From the NCBI GenBank assembly GCA_013817305.1, contig JACDCY010000002.1, positions 1-64,000 of the forward strand: a DNA stretch of 64,000 nucleotides, in the 5' to 3' direction. The first letter of the stretch is position 1. Each line of letters opens with the position of its first letter. Below the pieces are notes generated by a model. The model made no database searches, was not told the DNA's origin, and saw only the letters and a program-made list of their open reading frames with translations. Source of the stretch: Gemmatimonadaceae bacterium (GTDB taxonomy: Bacteria > Gemmatimonadota > Gemmatimonadetes > Gemmatimonadales > Gemmatimonadaceae). Made by a program: the position numbers and the translations under genes. This document shows, one piece after another, positions 45,820 to 55,867 of the stretch.

Positions 45820-47238
45820 TCAGAACCTGCGTCGCGCGCGCAGGAAAAAGTTCATCGGCTCACCCGCCTCCGACAGCGACTTCGCCGCGTAAATACCGAA
45901 CAGTCCAAGATCCACACCGACGCCGACGTCCGTGCGGAATGTGCCCGGCGGCGGGACGGTCCATGCGCCGTAGATGAGATCACGCGGGGCGGCGGCCGGC
46001 GGCGCGATCACCGCGGTCGCCGGGAGGTCATTTCCGCGCGGGCTCAGCAGCCATCCGCGGCCGGCGTCAGCGAACACAACGAGCGATGGACTCACGGTGA
46101 ATGCCCGGCTTCGAATGCGAATCGTCTTGCCGATGATCGTGCCCGGGCGCGACCGAAGCGCGACGCGGTATTCGACCTGCACGAGAGCAGCCCGCTCGCA
46201 TTGCGCGGGATCCCCGGCTGGAGCTGCCGCCACGCTGCATTGCCCGACGTCAGGGCCGAGCGAAAGCTCGCGAAAATCGATTCCGGGCACCGCACCGACG
46301 CCGCTCACCGAGAGCCTGCGCTGGAGCGGAAGCTCGTCGCCGTGGACCCACCCGCCGAGGAGCATCCGCCCGTTCAGCTGAGTGGTAGGTGAAAGCCGGA
46401 AATAGCGCCGCGCATCCACGAGCATCCGGCCGTATCTCGTGTCAGGCTCCGCCAGGCCGCTGCGCGCGATCGAGCTCGCCGCGCCGAACCTGTCGATGCG
46501 GCCGGATCCGACCTCGTAATCGGTACTCACGAACCAACCGGTAGAGGGTCGGCGCGGGTCATTCCTGTTGTCGTAAACGAGTCCCGCTTTTGCCAATCGA
46601 AAGACGCCTTCGTCCAACGACGGATTAGGGCGCCATGCCTTTCCGTTCCGGAGCACGGTCAGAACGTCACGCACTTCTCTCGAAGCCCACCGCTCGCGCG
46701 CGACGGACGCCGACAGCGTGGCGCGCCGCGACGCGGCGTATGTCCCGGACAGCGACGCGCCGTGGCGGCCGTAGTGATCGCGGAAATCGCTGCGGAAGAA
46801 AAAAGCCGCCAACCCCGACTCGTCCCGCGGGATCTGCCAGTCCTCGACAGCGTCCACGACATCGTACACGCGAGCCTGCAACGATGTCCGTCGAGCCGGG
46901 TCGAACAGGGCGGCGACCCTTACGTCGTGACCGACGTTGTCGCTGTCGATGCGAAACGTTTCCGCGCTTCGGATGATGCCGAGCGCCGAGATCTGCAGCC
47001 TCGCCGCGCGAAACTGCGTCTCGAGCGTCGGGCCAAACAAGACGGGGAGTCCTTCGACGCGATTGTAGCCCCCACCCGAGGTTACGGTGAAAGAAGCCGT
47101 GTTCCGCGGCGCGACCGCCGGCACCGGAGCGTCGGGAATCGAATCGGTGGCGAGCGTGTCCGTAGTCTGAGACTGCGCAGGAATCGCCAGACCGGGGATC
47201 GCCACGGCCGCCGCTAGCAGGAGCTTTCGGTATCGCAT
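45820..47238 (-). CDS. Omp85/BamA-type outer-membrane barrel without POTRA domains
   Basis: The 472-residue protein has a signal peptide (LLLAAAVAIPGLAIPAQSQ) and then a beta-barrel that resembles the bacterial surface-antigen (Omp85) C-terminal domain. Signs are VYDNRNDPRRPSTGWFVS (the RND..P..G motif), RYFRLSPTTQLNGR, and a final strand ending FFLRARRRF with a terminal phenylalanine. There is no room for POTRA repeats. The ATG at 47238 is chosen over the upstream one at 47253, which overlaps the regulator stop. It may insert or export substrates, under the control of the adjacent two-component system. Confidence 0.78.
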   Translation of the reverse strand: MRYRKLLLAAAVAIPGLAIPAQSQTTDTLATDSIPDAPVPAVAPRNTASFTVTSGGGYNRVEGLPVLFGPTLETQFRAARLQISALGIIRSAETFRIDSDNVGHDVRVAALFDPARRTSLQARVYDVVDAVEDWQIPRDESGLAAFFFRSDFRDHYGRHGASLSGTYAASRRATLSASVARERWASREVRDVLTVLRNGKAWRPNPSLDEGVFRLAKAGLVYDNRNDPRRPSTGWFVSTDYEVGSGRIDRFGAASSIARSGLAEPDTRYGRMLVDARRYFRLSPTTQLNGRMLLGGWVHGDELPLQRRLSVSGVGAVPGIDFRELSLGPDVGQCSVAAAPAGDPAQCERAALVQVEYRVALRSRPGTIIGKTIRIRSRAFTVSPSLVVFADAGRGWLLSPRGNDLPATAVIAPPAAAPRDLIYGAWTVPPPGTFRTDVGVGVDLGLFGIYAAKSLSEAGEPMNFFLRARRRF

Positions 47239-47245
47239 GATGGCG

Positions 47246-48613
<1,368 letters not shown>

Positions 48614-48626
48614 GCTGACCCGGAAA

Positions 48627-48926
48627 TCAGCGGGAAGCGGCGGACCTGTCGGCGCCGGCGGGCAGCGCGCCCGCCTGGTGCCTTCCTTCCGATAGAAGCT
48701 GGGTCGTAAATCGCTGCCCTTCGGAGATGCGCTCGACTTCGATCGAGATCGCGTCCACGGCCTGCTCGATGCGCTCGAGCCGGCCGAGCACTTCCGGTGG
48801 AATCGCCGAGCGGATCGGCTGCTTGTCCATGCGTCTGGCCAGCGCTCTGGCGATCGGGTGGAATACGAATGTGAATCCGATCACGACGAACAGGACTATC
48901 GGGATCAGCTCGCCTGGAATGTTCAT
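48627..48926 (-). CDS. small membrane protein with coiled-coil tail
   Basis: The 99-residue protein has one N-terminal transmembrane helix (IPIVLFVVIGFTFVFHPIA) followed by a basic loop and a heptad-like helix (LGRLERIEQAVDAISIEVER). I do not recognise it. It is encoded between the histidine kinase and the response regulator with gaps of 7 and 13 bases, so it is in the same operon and may modulate signalling at the membrane. The ATG at 48926 is preferred over the preceding TTG. Confidence 0.7.
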   Translation of the reverse strand: MNIPGELIPIVLFVVIGFTFVFHPIARALARRMDKQPIRSAIPPEVLGRLERIEQAVDAISIEVERISEGQRFTTQLLSEGRHQAGALPAGADRSAASR

Positions 48927-48933
48927 CAATGAT

Positions 48934-50193
48934 TCATCCTGTCGCGTATGGGGCGGACCCGGCCGCCGGCGTCATCCGGGCGACGGGCAGCGTGATGTCG
49001 ATCGTGGTTCCCTCGCTCACGCGGCTCGACCCGGAAACGCTCCCGCCGTGCGCGAGCACGGTCTGCCGCGCGATGGCGAGTCCGAGGCCGGTTCCGCCCG
49101 GCTTGTTCGTAATATACGGCTCCCAGATGGTGTCGAGTTTCTCGGGAGATATTCCGCAGCCGTTGTCGACCACCGAGATCCGGACGAGCTTCTCGCCACC
49201 TGCGTGCTCCGTGGTCACACGAACCGAGATTCGCCCCGTTCCGGCACACGCTTCTACCGCATTGATGAGAACGTTCGACAGCGCGCCGGCGAGCGCATCG
49301 TGGTGACCGTGCACGCGCGGGATGTCGGGCGCGATGTCGAGGTCGAGCGCGAACTCGCGCGGCACGCTCGCGCTCGCGGAGTACCGCACGAGTTCGCCTA
49401 CGTCTATTTCCGCGCTCGTTCCAGCTGGAAGCCGCCCAAACTCGGCGAAGCTCCGCGCCATGCGCTCCAGCCGGCGCGTTTCTGTCTTCAGAACGTCGAG
49501 GCTTTCGGACATCCCGGGCGGCGCGTCGGCGGTGATCCGGTCGAGCGCGAACCGGATCGGCGTAAGTGGATTCTTGAGCTCATGCGCGAACTGCCGGGCG
49601 CTCTCCCGAAGGGTCTGCAACCGCTCCTGCTCGACGGCCTGCCGCCGGCCTTCGGCGATCTCGACTGCCATTCTCCGCATTCGCAGGCGGAGCGTCTCGA
49701 ATTCCGGCGCCCCCTTGCTGCTGGCGGTCTCCGGGAGGGGTTGCCCGCGCGAGATGAGCTCGGCCCACCGGATGAGCTCGTCCAGCGGCCGGCTGAGCTG
49801 CCGGCTGAGGTGCCCCGCGACCTTCGATCCAATCAACGTGAACAGCAACAGCATGACGAGCGCGAGCAATCCGATCACCTGCGCCGCGCGCTCCGTGACG
49901 TACCGCTGACGGAGGGATTGCTCAAGCGACGCACCAAGCTCGCTCTCATGCCTGTCCACGATCCGTCGATCAGAGGCGGACAACGGCCGCTTCCGCGCCA
50001 CCGCTATGACCGCGCGGCCGCTTCTGGTGACGTTATCCCACCCGCCCGAGCCGGTAATCAGCGGCACCGCCGTGCTGACCGTCCCGCTCCACACGAGGGT
50101 AAGGAGCACTGCGGGCGCGAGCGCGAAGGCCAGGAGGATGGCCAGGAGCCGCGTACGGAAACGGGGAGGGCGAGGGGTCAATTTGGGCGCCAA
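48934..50193 (-). CDS. sensor histidine kinase (NtrY-like)
   Basis: The 419-residue kinase has two membrane helices (about residues 15-38 and 105-125), a HAMP-like linker (SRPLDELIRWAELISRG), the phospho-acceptor histidine in ARQFAHELKNPLTPIRFALD, and the HATPase boxes LSNVLINAVEAC, VVDNGCGIS and GTGLGLAIARQTVLAHGG. This is the NtrY-type HisKA arrangement. It begins with a TTG at 50193. It pairs with the NtrC-type regulator downstream in the operon; the signal is unknown, probably periplasmic or membrane-related. Confidence 0.92.
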   Translation of the reverse strand: MAPKLTPRPPRFRTRLLAILLAFALAPAVLLTLVWSGTVSTAVPLITGSGGWDNVTRSGRAVIAVARKRPLSASDRRIVDRHESELGASLEQSLRQRYVTERAAQVIGLLALVMLLLFTLIGSKVAGHLSRQLSRPLDELIRWAELISRGQPLPETASSKGAPEFETLRLRMRRMAVEIAEGRRQAVEQERLQTLRESARQFAHELKNPLTPIRFALDRITADAPPGMSESLDVLKTETRRLERMARSFAEFGRLPAGTSAEIDVGELVRYSASASVPREFALDLDIAPDIPRVHGHHDALAGALSNVLINAVEACAGTGRISVRVTTEHAGGEKLVRISVVDNGCGISPEKLDTIWEPYITNKPGGTGLGLAIARQTVLAHGGSVSGSSRVSEGTTIDITLPVARMTPAAGSAPYATG

Positions 50194-50264
50194 AGTTACC
50201 TATTCACAGTGACTTGGCTAAGTTATAGAAGTTTGCGGCAAGACGTATTTCTCCTCAGGAAGGT

Positions 50265-51725
50265 ATGAGTCCAAGCTCCATGCGGACGAGCGTGAATCCA
50301 TCGCGCCCTCCGGTAAAACCCGTTTATCGTGGGCCCCAGGCCCTTTCACATCCCGTCGGCTCGCCCGTTCATCACGCTCCGAACGCGGCGCTGCTCATCG
50401 ATTTCGACAATGTCACGATGGGCATCCGCTCGGATCTTCAGAGCGAGCTGAAGAACCTCCTCTCCTCCGAGATAGTCAAGGGAAAGGTCTCGGTTCAGCG
50501 GGCCTACGCCGATTGGCGGCGGTACCCCCAGTACATCGTTCCGCTGGCTGAAGCGTCGATCGATCTCATCTTCGCGCCCGCGTACGGGTCGTCCAAGAAG
50601 AACGCGACCGACATCCGTCTCGCGATCGACGCGCTCGAGCTGGTGTTTACGCGTCCAGAAATCGGGACGTTCATCCTCCTCTCCGGCGACTCCGATTTCT
50701 CGAGCCTCGTGATAAAGCTCAAGGAATACGGCAAGTACGTCATCGGCGTCGGAATCAGGGAATCGTCCAGCGATCTGCTCGTGCAGAACTGCGACGAGTA
50801 CTACAGCTACAACGCGCTCGCCGGGCTGGTGAAGAGCGGCGAAGAAGACGTAGTGCCGAAGGATCCGTGGGAGCTCGTCACCGCGGCGGTCGCGCACATG
50901 AAGAAGAACGGCGACGTGATGCGCGCTGACCGGCTCAAGCAGGTGATGCAGCAGATGGACAGCTCGTTCGATGAGAAGAATCTCGGCATGTCCAAGTTCT
51001 CGCGCTTCGTGACCGAAGCGTCGCAGCGGAAGCTGCTCACGCTAAAGAAGATGGAGAACGGCCAGATCGAGATCGATGCGCCCAGCGCAGGGATCCACGC
51101 CAAGGCGGACGCCGGTCCGACGAGCCAGCCGGCACGCGCGGGCGAGCCCGCTCGCGAGCGCGGTGGCCGGGGCAGTCGCTCCCGCGGAGGCCGCGGCAGA
51201 GGGAGAGGTGCGCCGGCGGGTGATGACTCGACTCCCGCGGGCACAACGAGCGCGCCTCCGGAAGTCGCGGCGGCGAGCGCCCCGCAGGAATTCACCGTCG
51301 GCGATCAGCTGGGTCTCGCTGCCGCGTCGCGTGCTGCTCCGGCGGAAAATTCGACGCCGGCGCGCGCACTCGCGCGCGGCAGGGCCCCGGTGCGCGGTCG
51401 CCGCGGCGCGCCACCCACGAATCTGCTCTCGGTCGGTGTCGTGGAAATGAACGAGGCGCCGCCGTCCAGCCATGCCGCGGAGAATGGAGACGCGCCGGCA
51501 TCGAGCGACAGCGACGCGCCCGCTACTGGCCGTCCCCGCCGGCGCGGAAGAACACGAGGCGGATCAGCCAAGGCGACTTCCGCCAAGGCGGCTTCCGCAG
51601 AGGCGAAAAGCGATGCCGACGCACCGGCGCCACGGTCCGCCGCGGCCAAGAAGCCTCGCGCGCCGAGGCGAAAGCCGAAGAAGGATGCGGGTTCTTCTCC
51701 GGCTTCCTCGGAGAGCGAAGGTTGA
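50265..51725 (+). CDS. NYN-domain putative RNase with OST-HTH domain and disordered RG/AK-rich tail
   Basis: Residues 40-185 form a NYN (PIN-like, LabA/DUF88) domain: ALLIDFDNVTMGI, the ATDIRLAIDALEL stretch and LLSGDSDFSSLVIKLKEYGK carry the acidic active-site residues. Residues 200-275 are an OST-HTH/LOTUS-type domain (WELVTAAVAHMKKNGDVMRA, LGMSKFSRFVTEASQRK). The remaining 200 residues are low complexity: an RG-rich block (RGGRGSRSRGGRGRGRG), alanine/proline stretches, and a lysine/alanine-rich end. Such tails bind nucleic acid. The combination suggests RNA processing or decay. A hairpin terminator follows at once. Confidence 0.85.
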   Translation: MSPSSMRTSVNPSRPPVKPVYRGPQALSHPVGSPVHHAPNAALLIDFDNVTMGIRSDLQSELKNLLSSEIVKGKVSVQRAYADWRRYPQYIVPLAEASIDLIFAPAYGSSKKNATDIRLAIDALELVFTRPEIGTFILLSGDSDFSSLVIKLKEYGKYVIGVGIRESSSDLLVQNCDEYYSYNALAGLVKSGEEDVVPKDPWELVTAAVAHMKKNGDVMRADRLKQVMQQMDSSFDEKNLGMSKFSRFVTEASQRKLLTLKKMENGQIEIDAPSAGIHAKADAGPTSQPARAGEPARERGGRGSRSRGGRGRGRGAPAGDDSTPAGTTSAPPEVAAASAPQEFTVGDQLGLAAASRAAPAENSTPARALARGRAPVRGRRGAPPTNLLSVGVVEMNEAPPSSHAAENGDAPASSDSDAPATGRPRRRGRTRGGSAKATSAKAASAEAKSDADAPAPRSAAAKKPRAPRRKPKKDAGSSPASSESEG

Positions 51726-51729
51726 AAAA

Positions 51730-51756
51730 GAACGCCGCGCTCACCGCGCGGCGTTC
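51730..51756 (+). terminator. rho-independent-type hairpin after the NYN gene
   Basis: A perfect 11-bp GC-rich stem (51730-51740 with 51746-51756) around a five-base loop follows the NYN stop codon by four bases. It has an A-run before it and TCTCGTTT after it. It is probably the terminator of the NYN transcript, and it argues that the next gene starts downstream of the hairpin. Confidence 0.75.
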
Positions 51757-51760
51757 TCGT

Positions 51761-52345
51761 TTGGGGAAGATTCTTCCTGCGGATTTCTACAGCCGTGAGA
51801 CAGAGGTTGTATCGCGCGAGCTGCTGGGCTGCGTGTTGGAGTGCACTACACCCGAAGGAAAGGCGTCAGGGATCATTGTCGAGACGGAAGCGTATATCGG
51901 CGAGCACGATCCCGCATGCCACGCCGCGGTCGGCAGGACGAAGCGGACCGACCTGCTGTACGGACGTCCCGGCATCGCTTACGTGTACTTCATCTACGGG
52001 ATGTACTGGTGCGTCAACGCGGTGACGCGCGCGAAAGGTTTACCGAGCGCGGTACTGATAAGGGCGCTCGAGCCATTGAGCGGGATCGACCTGATGCGCC
52101 AGCGCCGCGGTCGTGCGCGATCCGACCGCGAGCTCACGAATGGCCCTGGCAAGCTCTGCATTGCCTTGGGAATTGGGGCGGCCCACCACGGCGCGAGCCT
52201 GCAGCGCGGCGGGCTGGTGATCCGTAAAGGGGAGCACGTCGCCGAGCGGGATGTGGTCGTCGCTCCGCGCATAGGGATAAAAAAAGCGGCTGATTGGCCG
52301 CTTAGATGGTTTGTGAGGGGAAACGAATTCGTGTCGAGAGCCTAG
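51761..52345 (+). CDS. mpg: 3-methyladenine DNA glycosylase (AAG/Mpg family)
   Basis: The enzyme removes alkylated purines from DNA. The family motifs are LPADFYSRETEVVSRELLGC at the start, IIVETEAYIGEHDPACHA with the catalytic glutamate, RPGIAYVYFIYGMYWCVNAV, and LTNGPGKLCIALGI. The C-terminal WPLRWFVRGNEFVS is also typical. The frame is open from a TTG at 51722 that overlaps the NYN stop, but those residues lie in the terminator hairpin; the TTG at 51761 begins directly at the family's N-terminus and gives 194 residues. Confidence 0.9.
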   Translation: MGKILPADFYSRETEVVSRELLGCVLECTTPEGKASGIIVETEAYIGEHDPACHAAVGRTKRTDLLYGRPGIAYVYFIYGMYWCVNAVTRAKGLPSAVLIRALEPLSGIDLMRQRRGRARSDRELTNGPGKLCIALGIGAAHHGASLQRGGLVIRKGEHVAERDVVVAPRIGIKKAADWPLRWFVRGNEFVSRA

Positions 52346-52384
52346 CTTCCCAAATATTTCAGTTTGGGATATTCTTCGAGGCGC

Positions 52385-53029
52385 TTAACGGGCGACGGAG
52401 CTGCCGAAGTTGTACCGCACGCCCAGCTCGAGGCCGACCATCGGCCCGTCGTTGAGCAGGAACCTGGTGCTCGCTGGCGTCACGGTGAGCTGGGTAAACA
52501 GGGCGGCCTTGGAGAACTGGGCCTGGACCCCGCCCATCCCGATCACCGCAGCCCGGCTCCGGCGATCCTCGATCTCGGTGCGCACGGACGTGCCCGCATC
52601 ATTGCCGGCGCTGTCGGCTGCGGCTGCCGCGCGTCCGAGCACGTTGAGCGACATCCCCAGCCCCGCGTAAGGCCGGATCATTCCGAAGGTGCGCGGCGCG
52701 ACGACGGCCGCGAATCCGAACCGGCGAAGATTGCGGACATCGACTTCGCGCTGCCCACCCGACGCGGCGGCATCGTCAACCGACGTGCGAATGTCGAAGC
52801 TCGAATGATCCGCGAACACCCAGAGTCCGCCAGCGCTCCGCGTGATCAACCACTCGGCGCCGATGCTCGGGGCCCATGTGCGGGACGTCGTATTCGTGCC
52901 GACCGCGAGCGTCCCAACCTTCGCGCCCCAGAACCAGGAATCGCGGAAGGGCCGGGAGTTCTGCGCCTGTACGGTCGTCGCAAACAACGCAGTGATGCCG
53001 AGCACGCGGATGATGGAGGCCAAAGGCAT
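52385..53029 (-). CDS. outer-membrane beta-barrel protein, hypothetical
   Basis: The protein of 214 residues has a signal peptide (MPLASIIRVLGITALFATTV then QAQ) and alternating strands typical of a small outer-membrane barrel (WAPSIGAEWLITRSAGGLWV, FGAAVVAPRTF-like FAAVVAPRTFGMIRPYAGLG). It ends with a strand GLELGVRYNFGSSVAR. The ATG at 53029 has GAGG six bases upstream; an ATG at 53041, overlapping the kbl stop, is the alternative. No specific family is recognised. Confidence 0.65.
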   Translation of the reverse strand: MPLASIIRVLGITALFATTVQAQNSRPFRDSWFWGAKVGTLAVGTNTTSRTWAPSIGAEWLITRSAGGLWVFADHSSFDIRTSVDDAAASGGQREVDVRNLRRFGFAAVVAPRTFGMIRPYAGLGMSLNVLGRAAAAADSAGNDAGTSVRTEIEDRRSRAAVIGMGGVQAQFSKAALFTQLTVTPASTRFLLNDGPMVGLELGVRYNFGSSVAR

Positions 53030-53037
53030 GACGATCC

Positions 53038-54246
53038 TCATTTGAGTAGTCCGACTCTCTTTCCCACTACCTTGAACGCGGCGATCGCTTCGTCCAGATC
53101 CGCGCGGCTATGCGCGGCGCTCACCTGGCACCGAATGCGCGCTTCGCCCTGGGCTACGACCGGGAAGCCGAAGCCCGTCACAAAGACGCCTTCCTCCAGC
53201 AACATGTCACTCATTTTCATGGCGGTCGCCGTCTCGCCTACGATTATGGGCACTATCGGGGTCTCACCGGCGAGCGGGGTGAAGCCCGCTTCGGTGATCG
53301 CAGCGCGAAAGTAGCTCGCGTTCTCACGTAGCGCGGTCACGCGCTCCGGATGGGAGCGCAGAAACTGCACGGACGCCAGAGCGCTGGCGGCCACGGTCGG
53401 TGGGAGTGCGTTTGAAAACAGCTGCGGTCGGGAGCGCTGCGTGAGGATGTCACACAAAGCCGCGGACCCGGCAACAAAGCCGCCGGCCGCGCCGCCGAGC
53501 GCTTTGCCGAGCGTAGAGGTGATCACGTCGACCTCGCCGAGGACTCCGAAATGCTCCGGCGTGCCACGGCCCGTGGCGCCCAGCACTCCGGTCCCGTGTG
53601 AATCGTCCACGACCACGATGGCGTCGTGCGTGCGCGCGATGTCGAGAATTTCCGGAAGTCGGGCAATGCTGCCTTCCATCGAGAAAACGCCGTCGGTCCA
53701 GATGACCCTCCGGCGCGCGTCCTTTGCGCCGATAAGCTTCTGGCGGAGATCGTCCATGTCGGAATGCTTGTACACACCCGTTTCGCATTTTCCGATCGCT
53801 TTCGCCAGCCGCATCGAGTCGATGATCGAGGCATGGTTGAGGGCGTCGGATACGACGAAGTCGCCCTGCTCGACGATCGTGGCCGTCAGTCCCTCGTTCG
53901 CGTTCCACGCGGACACATAGGAAAGCGATGCTTCCGTCCCGACAAGCTCCGCCAGCGCGGCTTCAAGGTCACGATGGATCGTGAACGTCCCGCAGATGAA
54001 GCGCACGCTTCCCGTGCCCGCGCCGAACTTGTCCAGCGCGAGCTTGCCGGCGTTGACCACTTCACCATGGTCGGCCAGTCCGAGGTAGTTGTTCGATGAG
54101 AGAATTAGTACCTCGCCCCGGCCCTCCATAATCACTCGCGCGCCTTGCGGCGAATCGAGATAGTTGAGCCGCTTGTACACTCCCTCGGAGCGGAGCTGGT
54201 CCAGGCGCTCGTCGATCTGCGCAGTGAAGTTGTTGTTCAGCGTCAT
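53038..54246 (-). CDS. kbl: glycine C-acetyltransferase (2-amino-3-ketobutyrate CoA ligase)
   Basis: Kbl cleaves 2-amino-3-ketobutyrate with CoA to glycine and acetyl-CoA, the step after threonine dehydrogenase. The 402-residue PLP enzyme of the alpha-oxoamine synthase family shows LILSSNNYLGLADH, GTGSVRFICGTFTIHRDLE, VVVDDSHGTGVLG and the PLP lysine in TSTLGKALGG. The ATG at 54246 lies eight bases after tdh. The pair forms the classical threonine-degradation operon. Confidence 0.95.
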   Translation of the reverse strand: MTLNNNFTAQIDERLDQLRSEGVYKRLNYLDSPQGARVIMEGRGEVLILSSNNYLGLADHGEVVNAGKLALDKFGAGTGSVRFICGTFTIHRDLEAALAELVGTEASLSYVSAWNANEGLTATIVEQGDFVVSDALNHASIIDSMRLAKAIGKCETGVYKHSDMDDLRQKLIGAKDARRRVIWTDGVFSMEGSIARLPEILDIARTHDAIVVVDDSHGTGVLGATGRGTPEHFGVLGEVDVITSTLGKALGGAAGGFVAGSAALCDILTQRSRPQLFSNALPPTVAASALASVQFLRSHPERVTALRENASYFRAAITEAGFTPLAGETPIVPIIVGETATAMKMSDMLLEEGVFVTGFGFPVVAQGEARIRCQVSAAHSRADLDEAIAAFKVVGKRVGLLK

Positions 54247-54254
54247 GCGAGAGC

Positions 54255-55280
54255 TCAGGTGATCTCGAAGATGACTTTTCCCGCGTCGCCGGATTTGATC
54301 GCGGCGATTGCGGCGTCGGCCTCTTCGAGAGGGAAGCGATGCGTGATGACCGGAGCGGGGTCGAACTCCCCCGAGCGCAGCAGGCGAGTGACCTGGTGCC
54401 AGGTGTCGTACATCTTGCGGCCCACTACTCCGTAGATGGTGATGCCCTTGAAGATCACCTCGGTCGCGAAGTCCACCTCGATCGGAGCTGAAGGTATGCC
54501 GAGCATCTGCACCCGTCCACCGACTCGGACGAGCGCGAACGCCTGATGCACAGCCTGATCGACCCCGGACATTTCCAGGACCACATCGGCACCGAGCCCG
54601 CCGGTGGCGTTCATCACTTCGGCCCGCAGCTCGGACGGATGGACCGCCGCGTGCGCCCCCATGACGCGCGCGAGCGCCAGACGTTTGTCGTTCACGTCGG
54701 AGGCGATGACCCGCGCCGCGCCCGCGGCCCGACACACGCCCACCGCGAACAGTCCGATGGGGCCACAGCCGGTTACGAGGACTATCGCACCCGGAATCTC
54801 GGCGGTAAGCGCGGTGTGAACCGCGTTCCCTATCGGGTCATGGATCCCGCCGATGTCGAACGATGTGGCGTCGTCCAGCGGCCACACATTGCTCGCGGGC
54901 ATCGCGATGTATTCGGCGAAACAACCGTCGCGATCGACGCCGATGATCTTCGTGTGCGGACACACGTGCGCGTTGCCGGTGCGGCACAACAGGCACCGGC
55001 CGTCGACGATGTGCCCTTCGGCGGTGACGCGGTCACCCTCATGCACATCCGTCACGAGCTTGCCGACGCTCGCGACTTCGCCGGCGAACTCGTGGCCCAC
55101 CACGAACGGCGGCCTGCAACGCCCGCTCGCCCAGCTGTCCCAGTCGTAGATGTGCACATCGGTGCCGCACACGCCGGCCCGCAGCACGCGGATCAGCACT
55201 TCGTCGTCGCGAATTTCCGGCACGGGAACGTCGCGCAGCGCGAAGCCGGGCGCAGCCTTTTCCTTCACGAGAGCCTTCAC
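54255..55280 (-). CDS. tdh: L-threonine 3-dehydrogenase
   Basis: Tdh oxidises L-threonine to 2-amino-3-ketobutyrate using NAD. The 341-residue medium-chain dehydrogenase has the catalytic-zinc cysteine in LRAGVCGTDVHIYDWD, GHEFAGEVASVGK, the structural-zinc cysteines in RCLLCRTGNAHVC, and the nucleotide loop VTGCGPIGLFAVGV. The start is GTG at 55280. CACAAACC-type repeats lie in the leader just upstream. Confidence 0.95.
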   Translation of the reverse strand: MKALVKEKAAPGFALRDVPVPEIRDDEVLIRVLRAGVCGTDVHIYDWDSWASGRCRPPFVVGHEFAGEVASVGKLVTDVHEGDRVTAEGHIVDGRCLLCRTGNAHVCPHTKIIGVDRDGCFAEYIAMPASNVWPLDDATSFDIGGIHDPIGNAVHTALTAEIPGAIVLVTGCGPIGLFAVGVCRAAGAARVIASDVNDKRLALARVMGAHAAVHPSELRAEVMNATGGLGADVVLEMSGVDQAVHQAFALVRVGGRVQMLGIPSAPIEVDFATEVIFKGITIYGVVGRKMYDTWHQVTRLLRSGEFDPAPVITHRFPLEEADAAIAAIKSGDAGKVIFEIT

Positions 55281-55475
55281 GACGGTTTGTGTATTGTGGT
55301 TTGTGGTTCGTGTAACGCAAGCGCTACTGCGAATGAAGAAAGCATCAAGACGCTGATCTCACAAGCAACAAACGAAGAAGAATAATTGCTCGCATCTCGC
55401 GCAAAAAACCATTGAACAGCACGAATCAAAATCGAAAATCCAACAACAGCAAATATCCGCTGTGCAGATTCGCTA

Positions 55476-55505
55476 TTGCGTTATCGACATGGCAATTCCT
55501 ATATT
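55476..55505 (+). promoter_or_regulatory. candidate sigma-70-type promoter of the histone-like gene
   Basis: TTGCGT at 55476-55481 and TATATT at 55500-55505 are separated by 18 bases, in an AT-rich part of the 357-base gap before the histone-like gene. The leader that follows contains two palindromes: arms CTGCAAC/GTTGCAG at 55554-55574 and a perfect 14-base palindrome at 55590-55603, possible operator sites. Assignment rests on resemblance only. Confidence 0.4.
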
Positions 55506-55589
55506 CGCGTCGATTGCGAACGCAAGCACGCTGTTCGTGCGAGCGACGTGATCCTGCAACGTTCGATGTTGCAGTCGCTGTACTCGCCG

Positions 55590-55603
55590 GTCCACCGGTG
55601 GAC
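55590..55603. promoter_or_regulatory. perfect 14-base palindrome in the histone-like gene leader
   Basis: GTCCACCGGTGGAC reads the same on both strands and ends 35 bases before the start codon. A second inverted repeat (55554-55574, 7-bp arms) lies just upstream. Either could be a protein-binding site or an RNA hairpin near the ribosome binding site. Confidence 0.45.
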
Positions 55604-55637
55604 AGGTGAGCAATTCACTCCTGAATGGAGCGAGACG

Positions 55638-55799
55638 ATGGCAGCCAGAAAGAAGAGCTCGGGCAAGAAGAAGTCCGCGGGCCGCAAGACGGCGCGCAAG
55701 AGCACGGGCCGCAAGACGGCGCGGAAGAAGAGCACCGCCCGCAAGAGCACCGGCCGCAAGACGGCGCGGAAGAGCGCGGCGAAGAAGCGCAAGCGCTAG
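55638..55799 (+). CDS. histone H1-like lysine/arginine-rich DNA-binding protein
   Basis: The 53-residue protein is composed almost only of lysine, arginine, alanine, serine, threonine and glycine, with repeats of TGRKTARK and SAARK-like units. It begins MAARKKSSGKKKSAGRK and ends AAKKRKR. Such proteins resemble histone H1 tails and bacterial Hc1-type nucleoid proteins and should coat DNA or RNA. The ATG at 55638 has GGAG seven bases upstream; the open frame before it is not conserved in character. Two hairpins follow the stop. Confidence 0.8.
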   Translation: MAARKKSSGKKKSAGRKTARKSTGRKTARKKSTARKSTGRKTARKSAAKKRKR

Positions 55800-55839
55800 T
55801 CGCGCTGCCGCCGACTCGTCGGCGGAATAGATGAAGAAG

Positions 55840-55865
55840 AAAGCCGGCCTGTCGCCGGCTTTTTT
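55840..55865. terminator. bidirectional hairpin terminator
   Basis: A nine-base stem (55840-55848 with 55854-55862) around a CTGTC loop is followed by a T-run on the plus strand and, on the minus strand, by a pyrimidine-rich TTTCTTCTTC stretch. It can therefore end both the histone-like transcript and the ATP-grasp transcript that converges on it. A second hairpin (8-bp stem) lies at 55808-55825. Confidence 0.85.
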
Positions 55866-55867
55866 CA

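Noticed and set aside
52276-52310. A-run and hairpin near the end of mpg that looks like a terminator
   Set aside because: It falls in codons for the conserved C-terminal WPLRWFVRGNEFVS stretch and has no T-run after it.
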